Under the pieces are notes generated by a model that made no database searches, had not been told where the DNA came from, and saw nothing but the letters and a program-made list of their open reading frames with translations. A stretch of 21,233 nt of DNA, from positions 1-21,233 of the IMG/VR virus record IMGVR_UViG_3300002053_000551. The stretch is one strand, 5' to 3'. How positions within the stretch are numbered: the first letter of the stretch is position 1; every line of letters starts with the position of its first letter. The position numbers were made by a program, and so were the translations under genes. The stretch is from a virus. Below are positions 6,072 to 12,350 of the stretch, piece by piece.

Positions 6072-6524
6072 GTGACAGATGATGGTAAGAAAAAATATGA
6101 TTTTTACTTATCTGGAGGTATGAGAGGATATCCAGAGTTGAACTATCCAACGTTCAACGCGATTGCAAAGAAGCTGAGGGAGATGGGATACACTGTCTTC
6201 AACCCGGCAGAATGCGACGGGAGCAATATGTTCGCATCATGTATGGTACGAGATTTGCACGCGATCATCCATGAATGCGACAGTATCTTGCTCATCCCTG
6301 GGTGGGCAAAGTCATTGGGGGCCAACGCTGAGGCTTTTGTGGCTTTTGTCTGCGGCAAAACTACGATAATGATTGACAATTTGTATGTGTCCGATGGTGA
6401 AGCGACCTTCGATGTCATTCCTATCGACCTAACAGATTATCGTCTGCCTTATATGAAGGATGGTGGTCGTAAGTTTGATCCCCACAACTGTCCGTTAGAC
6501 GGTTTTGAACCGCATGAACAATAG
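6072..6524 (+). CDS. DUF4406 / nucleoside 2-deoxyribosyltransferase-like protein
   Basis: The 150-residue protein has the Rossmann-like pattern of the nucleoside deoxyribosyltransferase superfamily: FYLSGGMRGYPELNYPTFNA (about residues 11-30), LREMGYTVFNPAE (35-47), the strand CDSILLIPGW and then GANAEAFVAFVCGK (about 83-96). E87 stands where the catalytic Glu of these enzymes lies. Family members break or exchange the N-glycosidic bond of deoxynucleosides or deoxynucleotides, which would suit phage nucleotide salvage. DUF4406 members are mostly untested. GTG 6072 lies 7 nt after AGGAG. It is the last gene of the plus-strand run and its end overlaps an opposing gene. Confidence 0.8.
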   Translation: MTDDGKKKYDFYLSGGMRGYPELNYPTFNAIAKKLREMGYTVFNPAECDGSNMFASCMVRDLHAIIHECDSILLIPGWAKSLGANAEAFVAFVCGKTTIMIDNLYVSDGEATFDVIPIDLTDYRLPYMKDGGRKFDPHNCPLDGFEPHEQ

Positions 6525-6633
6525 GAGCAACATATAGCTCATACATATAGCGTAAACGCTGTTTATCGCTGAATGCTACGCACATAGCGAGAAAGGCAGG
6601 GATGCCCAAGATGATCCATCGTTTGTTGTTCAT
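6421..6633 (-). CDS. Small one-span membrane protein, 70 aa (overlaps opposing gene)
   Basis: On the minus strand ATG 6633 begins 4 nt after the stop of the 22-aa ORF upstream. The product starts MNNKRWIILGIPAFLAMCVA, a basic start plus a hydrophobic segment, then has a charged soluble tail. The last 100 bases overlap the opposing DUF4406 gene antiparallel, so the tail sequence is constrained by that gene, and the true extent or even the existence of this CDS is uncertain. No SD stands out; coupling to the upstream ORF would be needed. Confidence 0.4.
   Translation of the reverse strand: MNNKRWIILGIPAFLAMCVAFSDKQRLRYMYELYVAPIVHAVQNRLTDSCGDQTYDHHPSYKADDNLLGR
6547..6562 (+). terminator. Possible weak hairpin terminator after the plus-strand run
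   Basis: ATAGCG and CGCTGT pair (6 bp with one G-T) around a TAAA loop, followed by TTTAT, 23 nt after the last plus-strand stop. The stem is short and the T-run is poor, so this is at best a weak intrinsic terminator. It is listed because convergent transcription must end hereabouts. Confidence 0.2.
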
Positions 6634-6637
6634 TATA

Positions 6638-6706
6638 CTATTTTCGCCAGAAGCATAACATCTTCTTGAATTCTCGCCAGAATAGTTTGAACCAGTCCTC
6701 GACCAT
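6638..6706 (-). CDS. 22-aa amphipathic microprotein
   Basis: ATG 6706 on the minus strand sits behind a strong GGAGGGGGAAATGTA SD and encodes 22 residues (begins MVEDWFKLFWREFKK, ends WRK), ending TAG 6638-6640. The sequence alternates Trp/Phe/Leu with Lys/Arg and would form a cationic amphipathic helix, typical of a peripheral membrane peptide. It may be a product in its own right or a leader coupling translation into the ORF at 6633. Evidence is the SD, spacing and composition; the short length limits certainty. Confidence 0.4.
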   Translation of the reverse strand: MVEDWFKLFWREFKKMLCFWRK

Positions 6707-6732
6707 TACATTTCCCCCTCCGCTTTGTTGGG

Positions 6733-7011
6733 CTAATCGTTGTTGTTTTCTTTCGGCGGCTGATTTTCCAGAATACTTTTCAGTCGGTCTCGTTCTCTCC
6801 GAGTTGCTTCCAAATCCAACAGCAGATACTTGAGGAAGATGCGGAGATCGGCCAGCGAGTTGGCGATCTTGCCCACGTTTTTTTTGAGTTCCTCATGTCT
6901 TTCCCCGGTCTTTTCGACCAGGGGAGCGAGTTGCTTCTGTTTGTCGGCTGGTAGATTTGCGATTTCTCGGATCAATTCCCTTAGTCGTTTATTGAACGCT
7001 TCCTCGTTCAT
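6733..7011 (-). CDS. Coiled-coil protein, 92 aa
   Basis: ATG 7011 lies behind AAGGATGG, 3 nt after the preceding small gene's stop. The product is highly helical and charged (RLRELIREIANLPADKQKQL; EELKKNVGKIANSLADLRIF; LEATRRERDRLKSILENQP) with heptad-like hydrophobics, so a coiled coil is likely; LRIFLKYLLLDLE is the most hydrophobic part but short for a membrane span. No family assignment is possible. Confidence 0.7.
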   Translation of the reverse strand: MNEEAFNKRLRELIREIANLPADKQKQLAPLVEKTGERHEELKKNVGKIANSLADLRIFLKYLLLDLEATRRERDRLKSILENQPPKENNND

Positions 7012-7014
7012 GAC

Positions 7015-7119
7015 TTAGCCATCCTTTCTGGAATCCCACACTATCTCTAAAGCCAGAGCGCTAACGATTCTTTCACGATGACCCCATTTTCGACACAGAA
7101 AACCCAGCTTCACCATCAT
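7015..7119 (-). CDS. Small basic protein, 34 aa
   Basis: On the minus strand ATG 7119 overlaps the HNH-type gene's TGA (ATGATG) and the frame ends at TAA 7015-7017, 3 nt before the next ATG. The product (MMVKLGFLCRKWGHRERIVS...) is basic with a short amphipathic helix. It fills the space between two genes exactly, with an overlap on one side and a 3-nt gap on the other, and this is the main evidence. A TATAAT hexamer overlaps its start region (7120-7125). Confidence 0.45.
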   Translation of the reverse strand: MMVKLGFLCRKWGHRERIVSALALEIVWDSRKDG

Positions 7120-7550
7120 ATTATACACCCCGAGTAATCTGTAGCTAGGTTTTCCCACTTGTCGAGAGAGTTGTCCGCTTCCGAATGGCAGTCCTTACAG
7201 AGATACAGCAAAAAAAATGGCCTAGAGTGATCGGGATGATGGGCTTCGACACGGTTTTCAGACCCACAGAACTCGCATTCTGTCAATGGAATGAGTTTAC
7301 CCGATTTCACCATTTGGCGAACCAGATATCTAGCGTGAACTTTTTCTGGATATTTTTCCTTGTCTCGGCGAGTATGGACTGCGTTGATCGTGGTAGGCTC
7401 ACAGCGGCGTTCTTCGTTGGTCAGTTTCGATGCACAGGAACGACAACAAGTGTGTTGCTTGCCGAACTTTTCTGTTTGGTTGATGCGCTTGATGGCTTTC
7501 TCAAATGTGTTTCCACACCATGCGCAGGTGACCGTCTTGGTTGCAGACAT
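7116..7550 (-). CDS. HNH-type zinc-binding protein
   Basis: ATG 7550 is chosen because GGGAAAGGTGG lies just upstream; an in-frame extension to 7610 reads low-complexity Gly/Lys across that SD. The 144-residue product has an N-terminal treble-clef-like finger (CAWCG at residues 9-13 and CCRSC at 35-39). A C-terminal module follows, CEFCG (92-96), then HHPDHSRP (104-111) and CKDCH (118-122). This last block is the HNH-like zinc fold common in phage proteins (CxxC...HHxDYxKP...CxxCH), used by some nicking endonucleases and packaging-associated nucleases. Whether it cuts DNA is not known. Its 3' end overlaps the next start. Confidence 0.7.
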   Translation of the reverse strand: MSATKTVTCAWCGNTFEKAIKRINQTEKFGKQHTCCRSCASKLTNEERRCEPTTINAVHTRRDKEKYPEKVHARYLVRQMVKSGKLIPLTECEFCGSENRVEAHHPDHSRPFFLLYLCKDCHSEADNSLDKWENLATDYSGCII

Positions 7551-7551
7551 G

Positions 7552-7724
7552 CTACCACCTTTCCCACCGTTTTTTGTATCCTTCTGCATAGTCAACAAAA
7601 CGTGGATCACAAAATATGATGTGGGCTACGATCTCGTGGTATATAGTCCGTATTTGTTTGACCGGTGCGTTTGCTGGGAGATCGGTATTTTCGACATTTC
7701 TGGCCCGTTAAATCGATTAGTCAT
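7552..7724 (-). pseudogene. Small gene interrupted by a 1-nt frameshift in an A-run
   Basis: On the minus strand ATG 7724 encodes MTNRFNGPEMSK and then runs into an out-of-frame stop. The -1 frame continues NTDLPANAPVKQIRTIYHEI and DPRFVDYAEGYKKRWERW to TAG 7552-7554, just before the HNH-type gene's ATG. The two join if the run of four A (bases 7688-7691, T on plus) were five. The downstream half is convincingly coding but has no start codon of its own, so a missing base or a real frameshift mutation is the simplest reading. Restored length would be about 57 residues; no family is recognised. Confidence 0.5.
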
Positions 7725-7728
7725 TGCA

Positions 7729-8085
7729 TTATGTGATTTCCATCTGCTGCATGAGGATTTTGACCTTTTCGGCACACTGTTTGTGGTCTTCGATGTACAT
7801 TTCCATGAAGTCGCTTGGATCGAGTGGGGCTTGTGCTTCATAGGCGTAATCTATGAAGTGTGCTTCGGGCAGGATTTCGATGATGTGTTGTTTGATAATC
7901 TCTATCTGACGACCTGGTTGTGCCTCGATGATGGCTGGCTTAGATGGTACTGGTTGACCGTTGTTCTGGGCGAACTGGCACGATGCAACGTACACCCTTT
8001 CCATGGCTGCTAGCCCGGAAATAAGCAGCCATCGCTGGACCAGAAAGTCGAGCAACAGTTTGCGGTTGCTTCCTTGTGTGATCAC
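7729..8085 (-). CDS. Hypothetical protein, 118 aa
   Basis: GTG 8085 has GGAG about 10 nt upstream and follows the previous stop by 12 nt. The product is soluble and helical, starting RKLLLDFLVQRWLLISGLAA, with a mid-part QIEIIKQHIIEILPEAHF and an acidic C-terminal half (DPSDFMEMYIEDH). No family is recognised. It belongs to the minus-strand run with the Nudix gene. Confidence 0.65.
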   Translation of the reverse strand: MITQGSNRKLLLDFLVQRWLLISGLAAMERVYVASCQFAQNNGQPVPSKPAIIEAQPGRQIEIIKQHIIEILPEAHFIDYAYEAQAPLDPSDFMEMYIEDHKQCAEKVKILMQQMEIT

Positions 8086-8097
8086 TTTGTATCTCCA

Positions 8098-8364
8098 TTA
8101 GCTCTTGACTTCAGTTTTCATTTCATCGACACAATCGGCGGCAAGACCCCAAAGGTCAGATGCACGTCCTGTGATTACATCAAGGCCAAAGCTACGACGT
8201 ATCTTTTGATATTCTTCCTCGATGGATGTCTCAACCAATATAGATACAAATAGAGTGCCACGGAAGTATGTGCTTTTGAGCACCCAATGCTTCGGGGAGT
8301 TGGCCCACAGCAGATTTTCGAACAATTGTGCCAGCGTTGGTTTAGACGACTTAGCTATTTCCAT
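8098..8364 (-). CDS. Hypothetical protein, 88 aa
   Basis: ATG 8364 is preferred over an in-frame start at 8406 because GGAGGAAACGTG precedes it. It overlaps the Nudix gene's end by 14 nt. The product (MEIAKSSKPTLAQLFENLLW...) is soluble, mixed alpha/beta, with a strand RGTLFVSILVETS and an acidic end. No motif is recognised. Confidence 0.65.
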   Translation of the reverse strand: MEIAKSSKPTLAQLFENLLWANSPKHWVLKSTYFRGTLFVSILVETSIEEEYQKIRRSFGLDVITGRASDLWGLAADCVDEMKTEVKS

Positions 8365-8803
8365 CACGTTTCCTCCACTGTTTGTGCCACTTATCTGGGT
8401 GGTCATCGTAGTGTTGTATTAGGTATGCTAGATACATCAGACTTTCATTGACAAATGGAGCAAGGCTTTGACCGAGCGCGTATATCTCAGCGAGCGTGAA
8501 CCATCCTACCCCTATGATGTCGTTACAGGCTGGCCTTGGTTTCCCAGACCACTGTTTACAATAAAAAACCTGGACGCGATATTTGCCCAGGCGTGTACTA
8601 CACAGCTTTCTGAATTGTCCTCCCTCAAGTCCCACTTCTTCTTTTAGCTCTCTGGCGGCTGTGTCGAGAGGCGTCTGATCTTCTGGGTCCGCTTTGCCAC
8701 CGGGGAAAACCCAGGTGCCGCTAGCGGTGTCGGACAGCGATCTCTGAACCAATAGAAACCGGTTATCCTGTCTGAGAATGGTCCAGACAACCTCGACAGT
8801 CAT
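8351..8803 (-). CDS. Nudix hydrolase
   Basis: The 150-residue protein carries a Nudix box: PGGKADPEDQ (about 34-43) followed by TAARELKEEVGL (48-59), with R51, E52, E55 and E56 of REUxEExGU in place. The first acidic ligand is shifted by a 2-residue longer loop (PED), a variant also seen in CoA-pyrophosphatase-like members. Nudix enzymes hydrolyse nucleoside diphosphates linked to another moiety, for example oxidised dNTPs, NAD or CoA; the substrate cannot be read. ATG 8803 has AAAGGGGGC upstream. With MazG upstream it would suit nucleotide-pool housekeeping. A TATAAT promoter-like element lies 40 nt upstream. Confidence 0.9.
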   Translation of the reverse strand: MTVEVVWTILRQDNRFLLVQRSLSDTASGTWVFPGGKADPEDQTPLDTAARELKEEVGLEGGQFRKLCSTRLGKYRVQVFYCKQWSGKPRPACNDIIGVGWFTLAEIYALGQSLAPFVNESLMYLAYLIQHYDDHPDKWHKQWRKRDGNS

Positions 8804-8843
8804 AGTCGCCCCCTTTCACGACGAAGTGAGGACTTCTGTAGTG

Positions 8844-8849
8844 ATTATA
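8844..8849 (-). promoter_or_regulatory. Promoter-like -10 element upstream of the Nudix gene
   Basis: On the minus strand a perfect TATAAT preceded by GGTG lies about 40 nt upstream of the Nudix start, in the gap after the broken HNH gene. No convincing TTGACA-like -35 is found at 16-18 nt, so this would be a -10-driven or phage-specific promoter, if one at all. The same GTGTATAAT string occurs on the plus strand at 12740. Confidence 0.35.
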
Positions 8850-8860
8850 CACCAAAACTG

Positions 8861-9321
8861 CTACTTCCAGATTTTTTATCGCACGATTTTCGAGACTACA
8901 CTTTAGACTATACCGAAGTCAGAGGCAACTGATACTTGTGATTCGCCAGCGGCACATCGCTGCCGGATGCGTTTTGCTTGATGTTCGGTTATTTTGGCCC
9001 GTCCATGTTGCTCTTTGGTGCAGAGAGTGCCGTGTCGGATTTTGTCGTCTGAGTTTTCCTTTCTAGTTCTCCATCTCAAGTTACTTGCAGAATTATCGCT
9101 TCGAACACCGTTAAGATGTCGTGCTTCCATATCGGCAGGACATGGACCATAGAATACGATACACACCAATCGATGTACTTTCAGACAGATATGTATCCGT
9201 ATCTGTCTGATCTTTAGGCCAATTGCCGCAATTTTCCGTTCTTGTATCGACGATAGACATTGCCATTGGTATCGACAAGGCACTGAGGGAAGTCTGGTAC
9301 TTGCCTGAGATCACCTGTCAT
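8861..9321 (-). pseudogene. Degenerate HNH homing endonuclease with helix-turn-helix tail
   Basis: From ATG 9321 (SD GGGAGATGG) the frame reads LRQVPDFPQCLVDTNGNVYR and on to TAA (9214-9216), then continues RSDRYGYISV before a frameshift. The other frame supplies CLKVHRLVC and the HNH core ARHLNGVRSDNSASNLRW, then KIRHGTLC, HGRAKITEHQAKRIRQR and an HTH ending SDFGIV with another stop. Further stops interrupt SVVSKIVR and KIWK. The frameshift lies in tandem CAGA (TCTG on minus) at 9182-9189; three copies instead of two would give YGYISVCLKVHRLVC. Such genes are selfish nucleases that home into intergenic sites. This copy is broken, by decay or by consensus indels, and sits between MazG and Nudix. 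Confidence 0.8.
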
Positions 9322-9883
9322 CACCATCTCCCTTTAGCGTACCACGCTGCTTTCGTCCAGTAAGATTTTCTATGTTGGCGACATAGATTTCTTCGAGAGT
9401 AAAACCACATCTGCGAGCGATCTCTTCTATGCACGTTAGAATGTGAGACAGGTGGTTGGGGATTTCTGTGTATCGTCCCCTTTCGCATAGTCTACAACCG
9501 TACTGGTAATACCACTCTTCCAGGGCGGTGGCGACAGCGGTGGCGTGGCGGTTCATGTGTATGGCAAGTCTAGGGAACACGAGACCACGGATTTGGTGCA
9601 GAATGGAAGCCCCTCTCATTTCGTACATCATACTGAGATCATGACCGGTGTCACAACAAATGTTGGCGAGGTACCAACAACAATCACCTAATTCTTTCAT
9701 GATTGCTGCTATGCGATCAGGCTTCATCTTCCAACCGGCATCACGGATGAATTTCTTGGTCTTTTCGGCTACCTCACCGCACTCACCTATGATACCAAGA
9801 GCAGGATATATTATCCGACTGTGTTTTGTATCTAGATAGATTGCAGTATCGCGTGCTTTACTCTGATATTCCTTCAGATTCAT
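9311..9883 (-). CDS. MazG-like nucleotide pyrophosphohydrolase
   Basis: ATG 9883 (SD AAGAGGAAAAAA) gives 190 residues; an in-frame extension to 9976 reads antisense to the SPFH gene's coding strand and is not used. The MazG signature ExxE..ExxD is seen as GECGEVAE (E34, E37) and MKELGDCCWYL (E64, D67), spaced 26 residues apart, with the family's N-terminal YPALGIIGE. The C-terminal half is an extra helical region, longer than minimal MazG. These enzymes hydrolyse NTPs or dNTPs to monophosphates; phage versions are proposed to affect dNTP or (p)ppGpp pools. It overlaps the SPFH gene by 26 nt and the HNH remnant by 11 nt. Confidence 0.8.
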   Translation of the reverse strand: MNLKEYQSKARDTAIYLDTKHSRIIYPALGIIGECGEVAEKTKKFIRDAGWKMKPDRIAAIMKELGDCCWYLANICCDTGHDLSMMYEMRGASILHQIRGLVFPRLAIHMNRHATAVATALEEWYYQYGCRLCERGRYTEIPNHLSHILTCIEEIARRCGFTLEEIYVANIENLTGRKQRGTLKGDGDDR

Positions 9884-10589
9884 TTTTTTCCTCTTGATCA
9901 AGATTTGACTTAGGTTGTTCAACAGACAAAATATTAGAAATGAAGTGGATATTCGGTGACAAGGCTGCGACAGCATCTCTGAATGATATGGGTGATGAAT
10001 TTGTCATATTTTTTGCTGAGGATGTCAATGTTGGTTCCATAGCTCGTAACGAGGATAATCCTCGTCCTATAGGGTCAGTTAACTCTATATCTTGGAAGCG
10101 ATATCGCTTAACTTTTATACCAAGTTCTTTACATATTTTAGAAATTTTTACACTAATTGCTTCTTCAACAGTATTACTATCAACAACCAAATCGTCAAAT
10201 GGTACTGAACTAATAGCATTTTTGATTGCTGCTTCACATGCTTCCAAAACAAATGTATTTGAATCTTCAGTAATAGTCAGATATTTCACCAAAGATGTGA
10301 TTTTATATATTGTTACTCCACTAACCCGTAATGATACACCATCTTCAGTTAATACATACATAGATTCTGCCGAAGCTAATCTTGTTCGCACATGTTCTTT
10401 GTGAAATGTTTGTCCTATAGTACCAAAGTGAATTCCTGGTTTCAAATCTGGACCTGGTAATCCAAATGTAAACCGTACAGCAGATGACCCTGGTATTATT
10501 GTTATCCATTTAATCGGGAAGAGCCAAATCAGAGGATGTATTAGTAATTTTTCTATAATTGAAATGATGTTAGTGAATAGTTCATTCAT
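9858..10589 (-). CDS. SPFH/band-7 (stomatin-prohibitin-like) membrane protein
   Basis: The 243-residue protein has an N-terminal hydrophobic segment (about residues 8-30, IIEKLLIHPLIWLFPIKWIT). An SPFH domain follows: IIPGSSAVRFTFG (31-43), LKPGIHF (49-55), then VRTRLASAESMYVLTEDGV, a central VSGVTIYKITSLVKYLTITE and a helical region ending GIKVKRYRFQDIELTDP. SPFH proteins form membrane-bound oligomeric cages or scaffolds such as HflK/C and stomatin. The usual long C-terminal coiled coil is short and replaced by a Ser/Asn/Glu-rich tail. Its partner cannot be read. It is AT-rich compared with MazG, which it overlaps, so the two are probably co-translated. GGAG lies 13 nt upstream of ATG 10589. 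Confidence 0.85.
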   Translation of the reverse strand: MNELFTNIISIIEKLLIHPLIWLFPIKWITIIPGSSAVRFTFGLPGPDLKPGIHFGTIGQTFHKEHVRTRLASAESMYVLTEDGVSLRVSGVTIYKITSLVKYLTITEDSNTFVLEACEAAIKNAISSVPFDDLVVDSNTVEEAISVKISKICKELGIKVKRYRFQDIELTDPIGRGLSSLRAMEPTLTSSAKNMTNSSPISFRDAVAALSPNIHFISNILSVEQPKSNLDQEEKNESEGISE

Positions 10590-10626
10590 TGTTTATTATC
10601 TCCGTATCATGTGAATAATTTGCCAT
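10582..10626 (-). CDS. 14-aa leader-like ORF ahead of the SPFH gene
   Basis: On the minus strand ATG 10626 lies 6-7 nt after AGAGGAAA and encodes MANYSHDTEIINNE, with TGA 10582-10584 inside the SPFH start region. The strong SD here, and the weak one for SPFH, suggest ribosomes may load at this ORF and re-initiate at ATG 10589. It also shares one base with the stop of the preceding gene (TAATG). The product is too short to judge on its own. Confidence 0.35.
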   Translation of the reverse strand: MANYSHDTEIINNE

Positions 10627-10747
10627 TATTTTCCTCTTTCTTTATCAGTTTCATTCACATAAAACAAGCTGCCAAGTATCTTACGTATATCTCCATGATC
10701 GGCTACAACATAAGGAATGCGTGGATTCGTTCGAGTTTAACTATCAC
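10626..10747 (-). pseudogene. Small gene with a single-base frameshift
   Basis: On the minus strand GTG 10747 sits 7 nt behind GGAGGAAA and encodes MIVKLER. The frame is then lost, but the adjacent frame reads NPRIPYVVADHGDIRKILG and YVNETDKERGK to TAA 10626-10628. The span is 122 nt, one short of a whole number of codons; one extra base near 10722-10735 would give a continuous 40-residue protein. The strong SD supports a real gene, so a missing base (error or mutation) is likely. No family is recognised. Confidence 0.5.
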
Positions 10748-11060
10748 TGTCTGTTTCCTCCGGGAGCGACGGTAGGTCGCAATAACGGCATTTCTCTGCG
10801 TTCCCTTCTTTCCCATAGCAATATGGACACAGCGTTTTAAGTGGGTGGGTAGCTGTATGGACGGTCAAGATAATCTCCGTACACTGCTCACAGATGCAGA
10901 CACCACCCCACACTTGGTGCATGTTTGTTGTTGGCTTGAGCTTTCCGCAGGCGTCACACGTCAGTCGTTTGGCCGATAAATCGTCGGAGTTTCTCCACGA
11001 CCAGACGAAAGTGTCCGAAATAAAGCTCAATAAAATCACCACGAGTCCACGCATGTCCAT
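10737..11060 (-). CDS. Zinc-finger protein with four CxxC-type knuckles
   Basis: The product ends with a Cys-rich region: CDACGK (about 35-40), CICEQC (55-60), CPYC (about 78-81) and CRYC (about 91-94), followed by an acidic tail ETDSDS. This gives two Cys4 zinc-ribbon-like sites, as in small nucleic-acid-binding or adaptor proteins. The start is uncertain: ATG 11060 would overlap the preceding gene by about 107 nt and give a hydrophobic N-terminus (GLVVILLSFI) that may only be antiframe reading. No better start with an SD is seen closer to the fingers. The finger region itself is convincing. Confidence 0.55.
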   Translation of the reverse strand: MDMRGLVVILLSFISDTFVWSWRNSDDLSAKRLTCDACGKLKPTTNMHQVWGGVCICEQCTEIILTVHTATHPLKTLCPYCYGKEGNAEKCRYCDLPSLPEETDSDS

Positions 11061-11442
11061 CCATTATCTCCGGTGTGCTGCGGATAAGATCGGCGTATTG
11101 TGGAAGTTCTTGGCACAGCGAATTCTGAATATCCTTCTGGTATTCATAGGTATCAAAATCAAAGATGACGGGTGTCCCGGTTGTCCTACGAATACGCCCC
11201 TCAAGACCGTCAGCATTTTTGCTGGCTTTGGCCTTGGAAGCTTGTTCCATGGCGTTGGCATTTGCGAGCATGGTACATGCAATAGCGATTTTGTCGTTGG
11301 GGGCCAGAGCAAGATTGCTGCTCATCATAGCAGCAACACTTACAGTTTCGATTAACTCCAGCATGGCTTCTGGAGGCAGTTCGAGTATCTGCTTGAATGT
11401 GTTGTGCTCAACTGACAAGGGGATTATCGTCACTTTCTTCAT
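10954..11442 (-). CDS. Hypothetical protein, 162 aa
   Basis: ATG 11442 is taken as start; a TTG at 11457 is possible. The N-terminal half is strongly helical and hydrophobic but patterned as soluble helices (LPPEAMLELIETVSVAAMM; NDKIAIACTMLANANAMEQA). The C-terminal half carries IFDFDTYEYQKDIQNSL, LPQYADLIRS and a final amphipathic segment (FIELYFGHFRLVVEKLRRF). No recognised motif. The first codons overlap the end of the frameshifted gene upstream. Confidence 0.6.
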   Translation of the reverse strand: MKKVTIIPLSVEHNTFKQILELPPEAMLELIETVSVAAMMSSNLALAPNDKIAIACTMLANANAMEQASKAKASKNADGLEGRIRRTTGTPVIFDFDTYEYQKDIQNSLCQELPQYADLIRSTPEIMDGHAWTRGDFIELYFGHFRLVVEKLRRFIGQTTDV

Positions 11443-11639
11443 CGCTGTTTCTTTCAAAGTATTCTTTGACTTCTTCTATGCGACCGGAGATTTCTTCCAT
11501 GTGGTCAGCAACTTTGTTAGGCGTGGAACCAGCGAAGGTCAATTCCCAGAAGATGCTGGTAATGAAGCACCATAGAGTAGGCTCGATCTTTGTTCCAAAA
11601 ATCGCTGCTTCTGATTTGTAAAGCTTTCAGTTTATTCAT
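11408..11639 (-). pseudogene. Small gene with an apparent 1-nt insertion in a G-run
   Basis: ATG 11639 overlaps the methyltransferase stop (ATGA) and encodes MNKLKALQIRSSDFWNKDRA, then YSMVLHYQHLL, before an out-of-frame stop at 11517. A second frame reads ELTFAGSTPNKVADHM and EEISGRIEEVKEYFER to TGA 11408-11410. Removing one G from the GGG at 11545-11547 (CCC on plus) joins them into a 76-residue protein with a coiled-coil-like acidic end. Without that change there are two ORFs of 40 and 30 residues. No family is recognised. Confidence 0.5.
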
Positions 11640-12349
11640 TCGTAATTGACTCCTAGATTAGCTGCCGTTTTCTGGATGATGGGTTCGCTTATTTCGATAC
11701 CAATACAATTTAATCCGAGTCGTTTGCATACGATAGCAGTAGTTCCACTGCCGATGAATGGATCGAGCACACGTCCATTCGGACGGCAATGACCACTAAC
11801 AATGCGATTTACAAGAGCTTCTGGTAACTGAGTCGGTATCCAATTCCGTCGTTCCTTGAATGTTCCACATACACGGGAAAATTCCCAGACGTTCGGTGGC
11901 ATCTTCCCATTCTTAGCTGCTCTTTTGTCATTGTAATTTGCCTGTCTGGCGCTGGGGATTTTTATGCATTCTGGTTGAACATAATCAGAATTCAGCCAAT
12001 ATATTGGTCGATGACATAGACCATATTTTCCTTTACTTGTTTGGTCTTGCCCGAATGTATAATACCACTGTAATCTTTGAATTAATGGTAGACCAACTTC
12101 TTCTATAGCGTTTTCTACAGTTTTTGTCCATTTTTCGTTAAAAGTAAAGAATATAGGTCCATCTGTTATATTAGCCATAAGGCTTAACCAAATCCGAATG
12201 TTAGTTTCATATTCATTTGTTGGCTGACGATCCATGAAGCCATTATATTTGAGGCCGATGCAATCTGGCGGATCAGCTATGATCAGATCAATTTGGCCGA
12301 GGTTCGCTACCGGGGTTAACTCGAATCGTCCATGGATTAACTTGATCAT
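11636..12349 (-). CDS. DNA methyltransferase (N4-cytosine/N6-adenine, beta-type order)
   Basis: The 237-residue protein has catalytic motif IV LIIADPPD (DPPD at 26-29, a variant of DPPY/NPPY) near the N-terminus. The AdoMet-binding motif I VLDPFIGSGTT (194-204) lies near the C-terminus, followed by LNCIGIEIS. Order IV before I is that of the beta group. IPTQLPEALV (171-180) is the motif-X-like segment before motif I. The target-recognition part lies between. Stand-alone methylases in phages usually shield their DNA from host restriction; no matching nuclease is seen. Asp instead of Tyr at the fourth position of motif IV is known in phage homologues but could alter activity. It starts 1 nt after the upstream small gene's stop. 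Confidence 0.85.
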   Translation of the reverse strand: MIKLIHGRFELTPVANLGQIDLIIADPPDCIGLKYNGFMDRQPTNEYETNIRIWLSLMANITDGPIFFTFNEKWTKTVENAIEEVGLPLIQRLQWYYTFGQDQTSKGKYGLCHRPIYWLNSDYVQPECIKIPSARQANYNDKRAAKNGKMPPNVWEFSRVCGTFKERRNWIPTQLPEALVNRIVSGHCRPNGRVLDPFIGSGTTAIVCKRLGLNCIGIEISEPIIQKTAANLGVNYE

Positions 12350-12350
12350 A

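Noticed and set aside
7185-8013. Long plus-strand open frames of 144 and 217 codons
   Set aside because: They are antisense to the HNH-type and hypothetical minus genes, lack SDs and have shadow-like composition.
9111-9314. A separate 67-codon minus gene
   Set aside because: It is an out-of-frame reading over the HNH remnant; the remnant's two true frames give recognisable homing-endonuclease sequence.
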